From Chromatium okenii (GTDB lineage: Bacteria > Pseudomonadota > Gammaproteobacteria > Chromatiales > Chromatiaceae): a stretch of DNA of 63,269 nucleotides. Below the pieces are notes generated by a model, which saw nothing but the letters and a program-made list of their open reading frames with translations, had not been told where the DNA came from and made no database searches. Within the stretch, counting starts at the first letter, position 1. The number at the start of each line of letters is the position of its first letter. The stretch is taken from contig NZ_NRRQ01000010.1 of the NCBI RefSeq assembly GCF_016583745.1, forward strand, positions 1 through 63,269, given 5' to 3'. Positions 1 to 8,218 of this stretch are shown here, piece after piece. Position numbers and translations under genes: made by a program.

Positions 1-1
1 T

Positions 2-121
2 TTGGAACGCTACTTCTATCGAACTGGAATAAGCATTATGGAAGCAAAAAATAAGATCGTGCGCAGTGCCGTGCGATTTTATTTATCAGCACCATTGTAT
101 GGCTTGTTCGCAACTGCGTAA
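2..121 (+). CDS. Possible 3' end of an unknown gene cut by the window edge
   Basis: An open frame enters from the left edge and stops with TAA at 119-121, giving 39 codons. The visible peptide is mixed basic and hydrophobic and ends in LYGLFATA. I do not recognise it, and it is too short to assign. It could be the C-terminus of a real protein or a chance open frame. The other frames here close earlier or are equally uninformative. Confidence 0.2.
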   Translation: MERYFYRTGISIMEAKNKIVRSAVRFYLSAPLYGLFATA

Positions 122-138
122 CTCCTAGATACTAAAAA

Positions 139-819
139 TCATAGATTTTTATAGGTGTTTAGCAACGGCTGTTCAGCGCGGAAATAATCCAACACCTTGC
201 GCACATAATCCTGCGTTTCGGCATACGGCGGAATTTGCCGTCCGTGTTTCAATACTGCGCCTTCGCCAGCGTTATACCCCGCCAGCGCGAGGCGCAAATC
301 TTGATTAAACATATCCAATAAGTCGCGCAAATACGCCGCCCCGCCGCGCACATTTTCCATTGGATCAAAGCTATCCGACACGCCATACCGCGCTGCCGTG
401 CCGGGCATCAATTGCATCAAACCTTGTGCGCCCGCTGGCGACACCGCCGCCGGGTTGTAACTGGATTCGGCGCGAATCACCGCGTGCAGCAGCCCCGGCG
501 ACAACCGATAACGCCGCGCATTCGCCAGCACGAGCTGATGCACCGTCGCCCGCCGTTGGGTTTGCGAGCCAGACAACGGTTTTGCCCGCGCTGGGCGCAC
601 CCGCTCACCACTGCTGCGGCTGATTTGCGGGAGCGACGCACTCTTTTCCTGCACCGACGAGCGTTGCCATTCCAAACGATACCGCTGATTTTTCAACGGC
701 GTATCGGTGAAATAAACGTTGCCCGCGCTATCGACGTACTTAAAAATATCGGCCGCCGCCGGCATCCAACTCATCGCGCCCACGCTCGCCACCACTGCCA
801 AAATCATGTTGCGCATCAT
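139..819 (-). CDS. Lytic transglycosylase with N-terminal DUF4124 domain
   Basis: A secreted peptidoglycan-cleaving enzyme of the SLT (Slt70 C-terminal, lysozyme-like) family, 226 residues. A signal peptide ends near AAAD (about residue 24). It is followed by a DUF4124-type segment (IFKYVDSAGNVYFTDTP) and then the SLT domain from about residue 95. The catalytic Glu lies in HAVIRAESSYNP, and the family motifs GLMQLMPGTA and ALAGYNAGEGAV are present. I chose the ATG at 819 because GAGGG lies seven bases upstream; the frame extends to a TTG at 831. It is divergent from the YcbK-like gene and not in an obvious operon. The family is secure; the exact glycan substrate is not known. Confidence 0.88.
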   Translation of the reverse strand: MMRNMILAVVASVGAMSWMPAAADIFKYVDSAGNVYFTDTPLKNQRYRLEWQRSSVQEKSASLPQISRSSGERVRPARAKPLSGSQTQRRATVHQLVLANARRYRLSPGLLHAVIRAESSYNPAAVSPAGAQGLMQLMPGTAARYGVSDSFDPMENVRGGAAYLRDLLDMFNQDLRLALAGYNAGEGAVLKHGRQIPPYAETQDYVRKVLDYFRAEQPLLNTYKNL

Positions 820-1024
820 TGTCGCCCTCAATACAACGCTTGATGTTTTGTGATCATTCTATGCGATTACTGCTTGCACTTCGTTTAGGCTTAATCGGTA
901 TTAAAAGCCAATACGAATGGCAATGAAGCATTCATAAACAAAGATATGCAGATGAAAGAGTTACAATTCTCAGCTTTTGTCACGTCTCAACAACCTTGTT
1001 GAATCAACAGCCGCGCTGCTGTGA

Positions 1025-1052
1025 TTGCTTTCTCCGCTTCCTCACTTATAAT
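1025..1052 (+). promoter_or_regulatory. Candidate sigma-70 promoter for the YcbK-like gene
   Basis: TTGCTT at 1025-1030 and TATAAT at 1047-1052 are separated by 16 bases, and the site lies about 70 bases before the ATG at 1125. The rest of the 832-1124 divergent interval shows no gene or strong repeat. This is a sequence match only. Confidence 0.45.
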
Positions 1053-1124
1053 CGCGCCCTTAAATTTGAGGCAATGTCAATAAGCAACGATCCCGCGCTG
1101 ACGGGGTTTGGTGCGGAGAATTTA

Positions 1125-1652
1125 ATGAATCGACGTTATTTTTTAGGCGCATTGTTGGCGGCAGCGGCAACGCCGGTGCTGGCAAGTTCTACTCGTGAAC
1201 GTCCTCGCCAACTGTCCTTTCACAACTTGCGCACCGACGAGCGGTTGAGCGTGGTGTATCGCATCGGCGACCGTTATCAGCGGGCAGCATTGGGACAGCT
1301 CAATCAGTTTTTTCGGGATGTCCGCACCGGCGACGCCGCGCCGATGGACCCGCAGTTATATGACCTGCTCTACGACGTGAAAGATTCGCTCGGCGATCCT
1401 GATGCCCGTTTTGAGGTGGTGAGCGCCTATCGCTCGCCGCAAACCAACGCGCTGCTGCGCAAAACCTCCAACGGCGTCGCTCGCAACAGCCTGCATCTGC
1501 GCGGGCAAGCGATGGATGTGCGCTTCCCAGATTTATCCCTGCGACACCTGCGCGATGCCGCTCTCGAACTCGGACGCGGCGGCGTCGGGTATTACCCGCG
1601 TTCCGATTTCGTTCATCTCGACACCGGCACCGTGCGGCATTGGGGGGCGTAA
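1125..1652 (+). CDS. YcbK-like DUF882/M15 family murein peptidase, Tat exported
   Basis: 175 residues from the ATG at 1125, which has GGAG about eight bases upstream. The frame is open further upstream, but that part does not look like protein. The N-terminus MNRRYFLGALLAAAATPVLA is a twin-arginine signal. The mature domain is of the peptidase M15/DUF882 type (E. coli YcbK/MepK relatives): the zinc-ligand regions are SAYRSPQTN, NSLHLRGQAMDVRF and DFVHLDTG. The expected role is cleavage of peptidoglycan cross-links in the periplasm. The gene stands alone between divergent and convergent neighbours. Family assignment is strong; the particular bond cut is inferred. Confidence 0.88.
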   Translation: MNRRYFLGALLAAAATPVLASSTRERPRQLSFHNLRTDERLSVVYRIGDRYQRAALGQLNQFFRDVRTGDAAPMDPQLYDLLYDVKDSLGDPDARFEVVSAYRSPQTNALLRKTSNGVARNSLHLRGQAMDVRFPDLSLRHLRDAALELGRGGVGYYPRSDFVHLDTGTVRHWGA

Positions 1653-1690
1653 TTCGGGAATAAAGCGTTGAATCGCAACGCTTTTGCGAT

Positions 1691-3514
1691 TCAACTCAGC
1701 ACCCGCAGCGTCACCGTCAAATCTGGCACGTCCAGCTCGGCGACCGCCAACCGCAGCACCTGATTGAGTTCCACCTCTTCCCGCAGCCGGACTCGCGTTT
1801 CCAGCGCCAGCTCCGGCACCAACACCACCGCCTTGCGTTCCTCACGTCCGACCACGATGCCCTCACCGCGCCAGTCGGAATGCGCCTGTAAAAACAATAT
1901 CTTCCAGTGCAAATTAGAGAAACGTTCACCGCGCCGAATGGCGATGGTTGCCGTGTCGGCCTCGCCGCAGCGTTCCATAATTTGCTGCGCGGTCAACGGC
2001 TCCCGCCCGGCGAGCCAAGCGCGGAGTTGTTGATGCACCAGCAAATCGGAATAGCGCCGCAGCGGACTGGTGGCGCGGGTGTACAGCGCCAACCCCAGCC
2101 CCGCGTGCGGCTCCGCCGTCACTGACAGGCGCGTCGGTTTGAAGCAGCGCCGCCGCGCAAACATGCCCGCTAAATCAGTCGGTTCCTCGCCCCCGTCCGG
2201 CGGCATCTGCGTCGCAAACGGAATGGGTATGCCGTGCGCCAAACAGGTCGTCGCCACCGCTTCACCCGCCATCACCATCGCGTCCATCACCAGCCCGCGA
2301 CTGGCGAGCTTGAGCAGCGGGCGGATGCTGATCACGCCGTCTGCCACGCGAATGCTGACATCTGGCAGTTCTAAATGCGTGGCACCTGCGGCGACGCGGC
2401 GAGCACGAAACCGAGTGGTGATCGCGGCGATCTCGGCAAACGGCGCTTCGTGCAGCCGCAGCTCAACTGCCTCATAACTCAGGCGCTCAACCCGCACCCA
2501 ACTGCGGCAGATGTCAATGTTGCTGAGAGTGCCGTCTGCCGCGCAGTGAAATCCAAATGACAGCGCCGGTGAAATCGGCTGCAAACCCAAGCCCAACTGT
2601 GCGGTGAGCGCCAGCGGCAGCATGTTGATGATGCGGTCGGGCAGATACAGATTTGCGCCCCGCGACCGCGCTTCTTGATCCAACTCGCTGTCTGGCGCGA
2701 CCAGCGCAGCAACGTCGGCGACGTGAACCCACAACCGCTCACCGTCGAGACTCACCGCATCATCCGGGTCTTGATTGCCTTCGTCATCAATGGCGTAAGC
2801 GGCAAGATGCGTGAGATCAACGCGCTCCTCGTCGGGCAACGGCGGCAGCGTCAGCGCGGGATCGGTCAACGGCGCACCGCAGCGCTGCGGATGCGGATTG
2901 TGCTGCGGCTGCCAATAACCGACCTGCGTCAACAGGCGCTGCGCACTGCTGGGCGTTTGCGGATGACCCAGCGCAGTGAGCACCTTGCTGTGCTCGGCTT
3001 GACCGAGCGCCAGCCGCTCCACTTCGGCGAGACGAGCGGCATCTTCAGCCGCTGGTTGCGCGGCTTTCATCCGCAGCAAAAAGGCTTGCCACTCGCGCTC
3101 GGCAGCAGCTTTCGCCTCACGCTCGGCGATTTCCTGCGCAACGGCGGCGCTGGTGCGTACAGCAATCACCTGCGGGCGACCGCTGAAATGCAGCCCGGCG
3201 GCGACCTGTTGCCATGTCGCCCACGCCGTCGCTGGGGTGAAGATGTCAAATGCCAATTCCGCCAAATCCTGCAAAGTGGTCTCGCTCCCTTCCAGCAACT
3301 CCCATGCCGCCATCAATTCGCCGTCAGGGGCGGTGAGATCGGCGAGGCTGGCGACGGGGCCGGGATGGAGCAATTCAACATCTTTGGGACGGACGCGCTT
3401 GCAGCCGCCGCTCAATTCGATTTCGATTTTTTCGCCGATGCTTACCACTCGCGCCGGACGATTTTTATACAGCACGAGACTGGCGACGGGTGGATTGGCT
3501 TGATGTGTCAACAA
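1691..3514 (-). CDS. RNB-domain exoribonuclease (RNase II/R superfamily)
   Basis: 607 residues. The RNB catalytic domain lies at about residues 235-530. The acidic metal-binding signature is DDEGNQDPDDA, and the family signature TRATSPLRRYSDLLVHQQL occurs near residue 480. The first ~230 residues do not show the classic pair of cold-shock domains of E. coli RNase II, and the C-terminal ~70 residues form a short possible OB/S1-like fold. This resembles the shorter RNB proteins found in several proteobacteria and cyanobacteria rather than Rnb or Rnr. The start is a TTG with AGGAA about ten bases upstream; the first internal Met is at residue 68. Processive 3'-5' RNA degradation is inferred from the family. 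Confidence 0.85.
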   Translation of the reverse strand: MLTHQANPPVASLVLYKNRPARVVSIGEKIEIELSGGCKRVRPKDVELLHPGPVASLADLTAPDGELMAAWELLEGSETTLQDLAELAFDIFTPATAWATWQQVAAGLHFSGRPQVIAVRTSAAVAQEIAEREAKAAAEREWQAFLLRMKAAQPAAEDAARLAEVERLALGQAEHSKVLTALGHPQTPSSAQRLLTQVGYWQPQHNPHPQRCGAPLTDPALTLPPLPDEERVDLTHLAAYAIDDEGNQDPDDAVSLDGERLWVHVADVAALVAPDSELDQEARSRGANLYLPDRIINMLPLALTAQLGLGLQPISPALSFGFHCAADGTLSNIDICRSWVRVERLSYEAVELRLHEAPFAEIAAITTRFRARRVAAGATHLELPDVSIRVADGVISIRPLLKLASRGLVMDAMVMAGEAVATTCLAHGIPIPFATQMPPDGGEEPTDLAGMFARRRCFKPTRLSVTAEPHAGLGLALYTRATSPLRRYSDLLVHQQLRAWLAGREPLTAQQIMERCGEADTATIAIRRGERFSNLHWKILFLQAHSDWRGEGIVVGREERKAVVLVPELALETRVRLREEVELNQVLRLAVAELDVPDLTVTLRVLS

Positions 3515-3538
3515 AGCGGGAAGTTCCTGTTGGTGAAA

Positions 3539-3557
3539 GCAGTTGGCAGTTGTCAGG
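3539..3557. repeat. Half-unit of the CAGTTGTCAGT palindromic repeat family
   Basis: GCAGTTGGCAGTTGTCAGG lies in the gap between the RNB gene and the ABC ATPase gene. It matches one arm of the hairpin at 4580-4651 and of related repeats near 41.5 and 52.0 kb. Only one arm is present here. Confidence 0.6.
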
Positions 3558-3577
3558 TAGCGCGATGGGCTGGCTGA

Positions 3578-5608
3578 TTATGGCGATAAGTTGGCGTGGT
3601 GGCAGCGCACCAGTCGCCCGTCTCCAAACTGGCTGACGGCGGGATAACTGCTGGCGCAGATCGCGCTGGCGACGGGGCAACGCGGATGAAAATGACAGCC
3701 CGACGGCGGCTGGCGCGGCGAAGGCAGCTCGCCTTCTAAACGGATGAGCGGACGCCGCGCTGCCGGATCAATCACCGGCGCAGCAGACAACAGCGCCTGC
3801 GTGTAGGGATGACGCGGATCAGCGAGGAGAGCGGCGACTGCGCCCTGTTCGACGATCCGCCCCAGATACATCACCGCCACTTGGTGCGCGAGATATTCGA
3901 CCACCGCTAAATTGTGGGTGATAAACAGATACGTCAGCCCCAGCCGCTCTTGTAATTCTTTCAAAAGATTGAGGATTTGCGCTTGCACCGACACATCCAG
4001 CGCACTGGTGGGTTCATCGCAAATCAGCAAGCGCGGCTCCACTGCCAGCGCCCGAGCGATGCAAATCCGCTGCCGTTGCCCGCCAGAGAATTCGTGCGGA
4101 TAGCGGGTGCTGGCGCTGGGATCAAGTCCGACTAATTCCAATAATTCCGCCACGCGGCGCATTCGCTCGGCGCGACGCGGGGCGAGTCCGAGCGCGTGCA
4201 AGCCTTCGCCGATGATGTCGCCGACCAGCAGGCGCGGATTCATCGCCGCAAAGGGGTCTTGAAAAATGATCTGCACTTGTTGGTGCAGCAGGTGGCGCTG
4301 GCGCGAGGTAGCGCGGCGCAGATCAAGCATGGTGGGCGCTGACGCAGTGGCGGTGTGGAGGCGGTAACGCATCGCACCGCCGGTGGCGGGCAGCAATTTG
4401 ACGATGGCTTTGCCGACGGTGGTTTTGCCGCAGCCAGATTCGCCGACCAGCGCCAGCGTTTGTCCAGCGAGCAGATCGAGCGTCACGCCGTCCACTGCTT
4501 TGATGTGACCGACGGTGCGGCGAAATAACCCGCGCTGAATTGGGAAATGAACTTGTAAGTCAACGAGTTGCAGCAGCGTTGGCGGTTGGCGGTTGTCAGT
4601 TGGCGGTGAATCTGCACCCGCACTGACAACTGCCAACTGACAACTGCCAACTTCCCCCTCAACCCGCCAACACCGCACTCCGCGCCCATCCGCGCTCACT
4701 TGCCAGCGCGGTGGTTCAGAGCGGCAGATGTCCAGCACTTCCGCGCAGCGGTCGGCAAAACGGCAGCCGCGAAATTGCGTCTCCAGCGGCGGCACCCGTC
4801 CGGGAATCGTCGCCAACCGTCCGCCGCGTTGCGCCGCACTCGGCAGGCTCGCCAACAATTGACGGCTGTAAGGATGCGCGGGAGCGGCGAAAAACTCCGC
4901 CACGCTGGCGGTCTCCACGATCTGGCCGGCATACATCACCGCCAGTCGCTCCGCCGTTTCCGCCACCACGCCCAAATCGTGGGTAATCAACAGCAGCGCC
5001 ATGCCCGTCTCGCGCTGCAAATCTTTCAACAATTGCAACACCTGCGCCTGAATCGTCACATCCAACGCCGTCGTTGGCTCGTCCGCAATGAGCAGTTGCG
5101 GCTTGCCCGCCAGCGCCAGCGCGATCATCACCCGCTGTTTCATGCCACCGGAGAGTTGATGCGGATAATCGGAGCAACGCAGCGCCGGATCAGGAATCCC
5201 AACCGCCTCCAACAGCGCAATCACGCGGTCGAAGTCTGTGAGATCGGACGCTCGCAGCGCCTCGGCAATCTGCACTCCCACCGTCAACACCGGATTGAGC
5301 GCCGTCTGCGGCTCCTGAAAAATCATCGCCATGCGCCGCCCGCGCACCTGCCGCATCTCCGCCTCGGTCAGTCGCAGCAATTCGCTGTCACCCAGCCGCA
5401 CCGCACCGCTGACAATCCGCGCTGCCGGTGGCAACAGCCGCATTAACGCCAATGCTGTCAACGACTTACCGCAGCCAGATTCACCCACCAGCGCCAGCGT
5501 CGCGCCAGCCGCCAATTCCAACGTCACCCCGTCAATGACCCGCAACGGCGCAGTGGCGCTACCCAAGTCAACAGTCAACTCCTTGACGGCGAGCAATGGC
5601 GCAGTCAT
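3578..5608 (-). CDS. Fused dipeptide/oligopeptide ABC transporter ATP-binding protein (YejF/GsiA type)
   Basis: 676 residues carrying two complete ABC ATPase modules, equivalent to DppD and DppF joined. Module 1: Walker A GESGCGKSLTAL near residue 42, signature LSGGMKQR, Walker B LLIADEPTT, and an oligopeptide C-terminal extension (HPYSRQLLASLPS). Module 2 from about residue 345: GESGCGKTTVGKAI, FSGGQRQR, LLICDEPTSALD, RHPYTQALLSAAP, and a Cys-rich tail (GCHFHPRCPVASAIC) of the oligo_HPY type. It should power uptake of peptides or similar solutes, but no permease or binding protein lies in the window. The start overlaps the trmJ stop by four bases (ATGA), suggesting translational coupling. 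Residues about 319-343, the linker, are encoded by an inserted palindromic repeat (see 4580-4651). Confidence 0.92.
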   Translation of the reverse strand: MTAPLLAVKELTVDLGSATAPLRVIDGVTLELAAGATLALVGESGCGKSLTALALMRLLPPAARIVSGAVRLGDSELLRLTEAEMRQVRGRRMAMIFQEPQTALNPVLTVGVQIAEALRASDLTDFDRVIALLEAVGIPDPALRCSDYPHQLSGGMKQRVMIALALAGKPQLLIADEPTTALDVTIQAQVLQLLKDLQRETGMALLLITHDLGVVAETAERLAVMYAGQIVETASVAEFFAAPAHPYSRQLLASLPSAAQRGGRLATIPGRVPPLETQFRGCRFADRCAEVLDICRSEPPRWQVSADGRGVRCWRVEGEVGSCQLAVVSAGADSPPTDNRQPPTLLQLVDLQVHFPIQRGLFRRTVGHIKAVDGVTLDLLAGQTLALVGESGCGKTTVGKAIVKLLPATGGAMRYRLHTATASAPTMLDLRRATSRQRHLLHQQVQIIFQDPFAAMNPRLLVGDIIGEGLHALGLAPRRAERMRRVAELLELVGLDPSASTRYPHEFSGGQRQRICIARALAVEPRLLICDEPTSALDVSVQAQILNLLKELQERLGLTYLFITHNLAVVEYLAHQVAVMYLGRIVEQGAVAALLADPRHPYTQALLSAAPVIDPAARRPLIRLEGELPSPRQPPSGCHFHPRCPVASAICASSYPAVSQFGDGRLVRCHHANLSP
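4580..4651. repeat. Palindromic repeat inserted in frame in the ABC ATPase linker
   Basis: The left arm (GTTGGCGGTTGTCAGTTGGC) is complementary, with one mismatch, to the right arm (GCCAACTGACAACTGCCAAC), with about 25 bases between. The same CAGTTGTCAGT/ACTGACAACTG units occur at 41534-41604 and 52009-52077. Read on the minus strand it codes for linker residues such as SCQLAVVSAGADSPPTDNRQ without a stop. Confidence 0.75.
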
Positions 5609-6369
5609 GGCAGCACCGTCGTATCGGACGCGCTGGCGCTGGGCAGATGGTGCCGTTGTGCAGCCGTCAAAATCCCGCGCAAGATATTGATTTCAGTGCG
5701 ATCTGGGCTGGCGCGATGAAACAACCGCCGCAGCCGCCGCATCAATTTGTGCGACTGCGCCGGATCGCCAAACTGAATCACGCGCAGCGCCTGCGCGAGA
5801 TGCGCGTGAAAACTTTCCATCTCATCCGCCGTCGCCACATCTCGCGGCGGATCAAGCAATTGCTCACCGTGCGCAGCGCGAGCCGCCCGGCGGAGTTCAT
5901 ACGCCAACACCTGCACCGCAGCGGCTAAATTCAACGAACTAAACTCAGGATTGGTCGGGATGTGAACCAGCGCCTGACATCGCGCCAGCTCCACATTCGA
6001 CAAGCCCGAACTTTCGCGCCCAAACACCAGCGCCACCTCGCCATGCGCAGCTTCCGCCAACAAGCGTTGCGCAGCTTCCGGCGGCTCCAATAACGGCCAG
6101 TCAATCGTCCGCAAGCGGGCGCTGGCACCGATCACCAGCCGACAATTCACCAACGCCTCCGGCAGCGTCGCATGACGACCGGCGTGCTCGAGCACATCAT
6201 CTGCGCCCGATGCTCGCGCCAGCGTTTCCGCATCAATCGGCGGTTTTGGTGCCACCAAATCCAGCCGCGACAACCCCATCGTTTTCATCGCCCGCGCCAC
6301 CGCACCGATATTGCCGGGATGGGTGGTTTCCACCAACACGATGCGGATGCGCGTCAGCGCCGAGGTCAT
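5605..6369 (-). CDS. trmJ: tRNA (cytidine/uridine-2'-O-)-methyltransferase TrmJ
   Basis: A SPOUT-class RNA methyltransferase that 2'-O-methylates position 32 of several tRNAs using S-adenosylmethionine. The protein, about 254 residues, opens with TRIRIVLVETTHPGNIGAVA, and the knotted SAM-binding end shows VALVFGRESSGLSNVE and HIPTNPEFSSLNLAAAVQV, the three family motifs. I chose the ATG at 6369 because it gives the usual N-terminal length; the ATG at 6381 is also possible. It is divergent from suhB, the arrangement found in E. coli. Its stop overlaps the start of the downstream ABC ATPase gene. Confidence 0.95.
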   Translation of the reverse strand: MTSALTRIRIVLVETTHPGNIGAVARAMKTMGLSRLDLVAPKPPIDAETLARASGADDVLEHAGRHATLPEALVNCRLVIGASARLRTIDWPLLEPPEAAQRLLAEAAHGEVALVFGRESSGLSNVELARCQALVHIPTNPEFSSLNLAAAVQVLAYELRRAARAAHGEQLLDPPRDVATADEMESFHAHLAQALRVIQFGDPAQSHKLMRRLRRLFHRASPDRTEINILRGILTAAQRHHLPSASASDTTVLP

Positions 6370-6452
6370 TTCGTCTATCATGCGTCGTCACATCATCAAA
6401 AACTATGCGGTATCTGCCCATAATACCGCGATTGCCTCGGAATCTCCGTCAC

Positions 6453-7253
6453 ATGCACCCAAGTTTGAACATCGCCATTCGCGCCGCTCGCAGCGCCGGT
6501 AAATTATTGCTGCGCTATTCAGATCGGCTCGATCAAATTCAAGTAGAAACCAAAAGCCGCAATGATTTTGTCAGCGAAATGGATCGCGCTGCGGAAGCCA
6601 CCATTATTCAAGAATTGCGCAGCCGCTTTCCCGATCACGCCATCATGGCAGAAGAAAGCGGCGAACAAGGTGGCAACAGCGACTTTCAATGGATTATTGA
6701 TCCGCTTGACGGCACCACCAATTATTTACACGGCTTCCCGCAATTCTCCGTATCCATTGCGCTGCGTTATAAAGGCGTTTTGGAATGTGGCGTTGTTTAT
6801 GATCCGCTGCGCGAAGAATTATTTACTGCCGCACGCGGGCAAGGCGCAAAATTAAATGATCGTAAATTGCGGGTTGCCAATCGTCTGTCATTAGAAGGCG
6901 CATTGATTGGCACCGGCTTTCCATTCCGCGATCAGCGCCATATCGACGCCTATTTGGGCATGTTCAAAGCAATGACATTAGCCACTGCGGGAATTCGCCG
7001 CCCCGGTTCAGCGGCATTAGATTTAGCTTATGTCGCTGCTGGTCGCACTGATGGATTTTGGGAAATTGGCTTATCGCCTTGGGATTGCGCGGCTGGCGCG
7101 ATTTTGATTTTAGAAGCTGGCGGTATGATTACTGATTTTGCAGGCGGCAATCGTTATCTCGACACCGGCAACATGATTGCAGGCAATGCGCGTGTGCATC
7201 GCGCCATGTTGGAACTTATCACGCCATTTTTAACCGAACCGCTGCGGATGTAA
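6453..7253 (+). CDS. suhB: Inositol-1-monophosphatase SuhB
   Basis: 267 residues from ATG at 6453; MHPSLNIAIRAARSAG matches the usual SuhB N-terminus, while the longer open frame upstream is not protein-like. Metal and substrate motifs of the FIG/IMPase superfamily are present: AEESGEQG, WIIDPLDGTTNYLHGFP and SPWDCAAGAILILEAGG. The enzyme hydrolyses inositol-1-phosphate, and in enterobacteria SuhB also joins the rRNA antitermination complex. A strong terminator follows at 7281-7320, so it is probably transcribed alone from the divergent trmJ-suhB interval. Confidence 0.95.
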   Translation: MHPSLNIAIRAARSAGKLLLRYSDRLDQIQVETKSRNDFVSEMDRAAEATIIQELRSRFPDHAIMAEESGEQGGNSDFQWIIDPLDGTTNYLHGFPQFSVSIALRYKGVLECGVVYDPLREELFTAARGQGAKLNDRKLRVANRLSLEGALIGTGFPFRDQRHIDAYLGMFKAMTLATAGIRRPGSAALDLAYVAAGRTDGFWEIGLSPWDCAAGAILILEAGGMITDFAGGNRYLDTGNMIAGNARVHRAMLELITPFLTEPLRM

Positions 7254-7280
7254 TACGCAAATAATGGTTGCAATGCAATC

Positions 7281-7320
7281 AAACAGCGGGGCGCTGAATC
7301 ATTCAGCGTCCCGCTGTTTT
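7281..7320 (+). terminator. Rho-independent terminator after suhB
   Basis: A 19-base stem (AAACAGCGGGGCGCTGAAT paired with ATTCAGCGTCCCGCTGTTT, one wobble) ends in TTTT. It lies 28 bases after the suhB stop. The remainder of 7321-7446 shows nothing I can name. Confidence 0.85.
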
Positions 7321-7446
7321 ATCTAAAACAATACGTTTACTTTATTCCCGTTGCTGGTCAGCACAAAACGCTGCATCCAGCACATTTATTTGTTTATTGC
7401 GAGTGAGCGGGCGCGGAGTGCGAAAACACATTTATTATCTGCAACA

Positions 7447-7794
7447 TTATGCGGATGACATTTTAGACATGAATGCTTTCAATTGTACCAGCACTGCTGG
7501 GATTTCTACCGTTGCCGTCATCCACACTGTATCCGCGTTAATATCAAAATAGGCGTGTATCAAACGATTGCGCATTCCAACGATAGCTTTCCAAGGAATA
7601 TCCCTTGTAACACTTTGGGTTTCATCTGACACTTTATTAGCTGCTTCACCAATAATTTCAATCGCCCGAACCAGCGCAAACAGCAGCATCCGATCGCTAT
7701 TCAGTTCCGTGCGGTGACGCCCGGCAATAAACTGTTGCACATCTTCCGCTGCTTCGATCATATGACGCAGACGAATTTCATCGTTATTGTGCAT
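7447..7794 (-). CDS. hepT: HepT-like HEPN ribonuclease toxin
   Basis: 115 residues, mostly helical, of the HEPN/DUF86 family. The catalytic RX4HXY motif is RNRLIHAY near residue 90, and GEAANK upstream is typical of the family. HepT toxins cleave RNA and are neutralised by a MntA-type nucleotidyltransferase that adds AMP to the motif tyrosine; both the tyrosine and the partner are present. I placed the start at ATG 7794 ([20 protein letters not shown]), which overlaps the mntA end by 11 bases; the longer open frame upstream is the shadow of mntA. The pair lies between suhB and the type III restriction island. Confidence 0.85.
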   Translation of the reverse strand: MHNNDEIRLRHMIEAAEDVQQFIAGRHRTELNSDRMLLFALVRAIEIIGEAANKVSDETQSVTRDIPWKAIVGMRNRLIHAYFDINADTVWMTATVEIPAVLVQLKAFMSKMSSA

Positions 7795-8083
7795 ATTGCA
7801 CCTCAGCCGTGCGCAATACTTCATCTCGAAAATAGTGCGAGAGATCGTTTGCTGTACGCAGATCAACTTGCTTTCCCAGCATTTCCGATAACTCGATTTC
7901 CATGCTGGCAATTTTTAGCAAACCCGGAATATGTTCCAGCTCAAATTCAACTAACAAATCCACATCGCTATCTGCCCGAGCGGTTCCTTTTAGATGCGAA
8001 CCAAACAACGATAAACGGCAAATGTGATGGTGTTTACAAAAGGAAGCGAGCGTGGCTTGATCGGGAGTGAAGTTGCTATTCAT
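7784..8083 (-). CDS. mntA: MntA-like nucleotidyltransferase antitoxin
   Basis: 99 residues of the minimal nucleotidyltransferase (MNT) family. The GSX10DXD active-site motif reads [21 protein letters not shown] split over residues ~25-45, with both aspartates intact. Family knowledge: MNT antitoxins AMPylate the paired HepT at its RX4HXY tyrosine. The ATG at 8083 is preceded by AGGA; longer forms of the frame run into a degraded cobL-tail sequence. Antitoxin-first order and overlap with hepT are typical of these operons. Confidence 0.85.
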   Translation of the reverse strand: MNSNFTPDQATLASFCKHHHICRLSLFGSHLKGTARADSDVDLLVEFELEHIPGLLKIASMEIELSEMLGKQVDLRTANDLSHYFRDEVLRTAEVQYAQ

Positions 8084-8165
8084 CGCTGTTCCTAGAAATA
8101 TCCAATTCAAGAAAATGCCAAAGCTGCTATTCGTCATTTGCGCAATATCCATTAACACAGCATCG

Positions 8166-8209
8166 CGCTGTGCCACATGTCGTATAACGTGATTGGCAAT
8201 TCCGAGCGG
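8166..8209 (-). repeat. Diverged third copy of the cobL 3' end (possible old attachment site)
   Basis: On the minus strand this stretch reads [12 protein letters not shown], closely matching the cobL C-terminus MPITLYEVWKSA at 13968-14010. About 23 of 31 bases match around the core ATTGGCA-TCCGAGCG, so it is older or from a relative. It sits immediately downstream of the type III res gene and upstream of mntA. Confidence 0.5.
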
Positions 8210-8218
8210 TTGGCGTCA

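Noticed and set aside
2675-3577. A 300-codon plus-strand open frame opposite the RNB gene
   Set aside because: It is the antisense shadow of a conserved RNase; its composition is Arg/Gln-rich and without motifs.
8084-8176. N-terminal extension of MntA
   Set aside because: The extra residues are not family-like; ATG 8083 has AGGA upstream and gives the normal MNT length.
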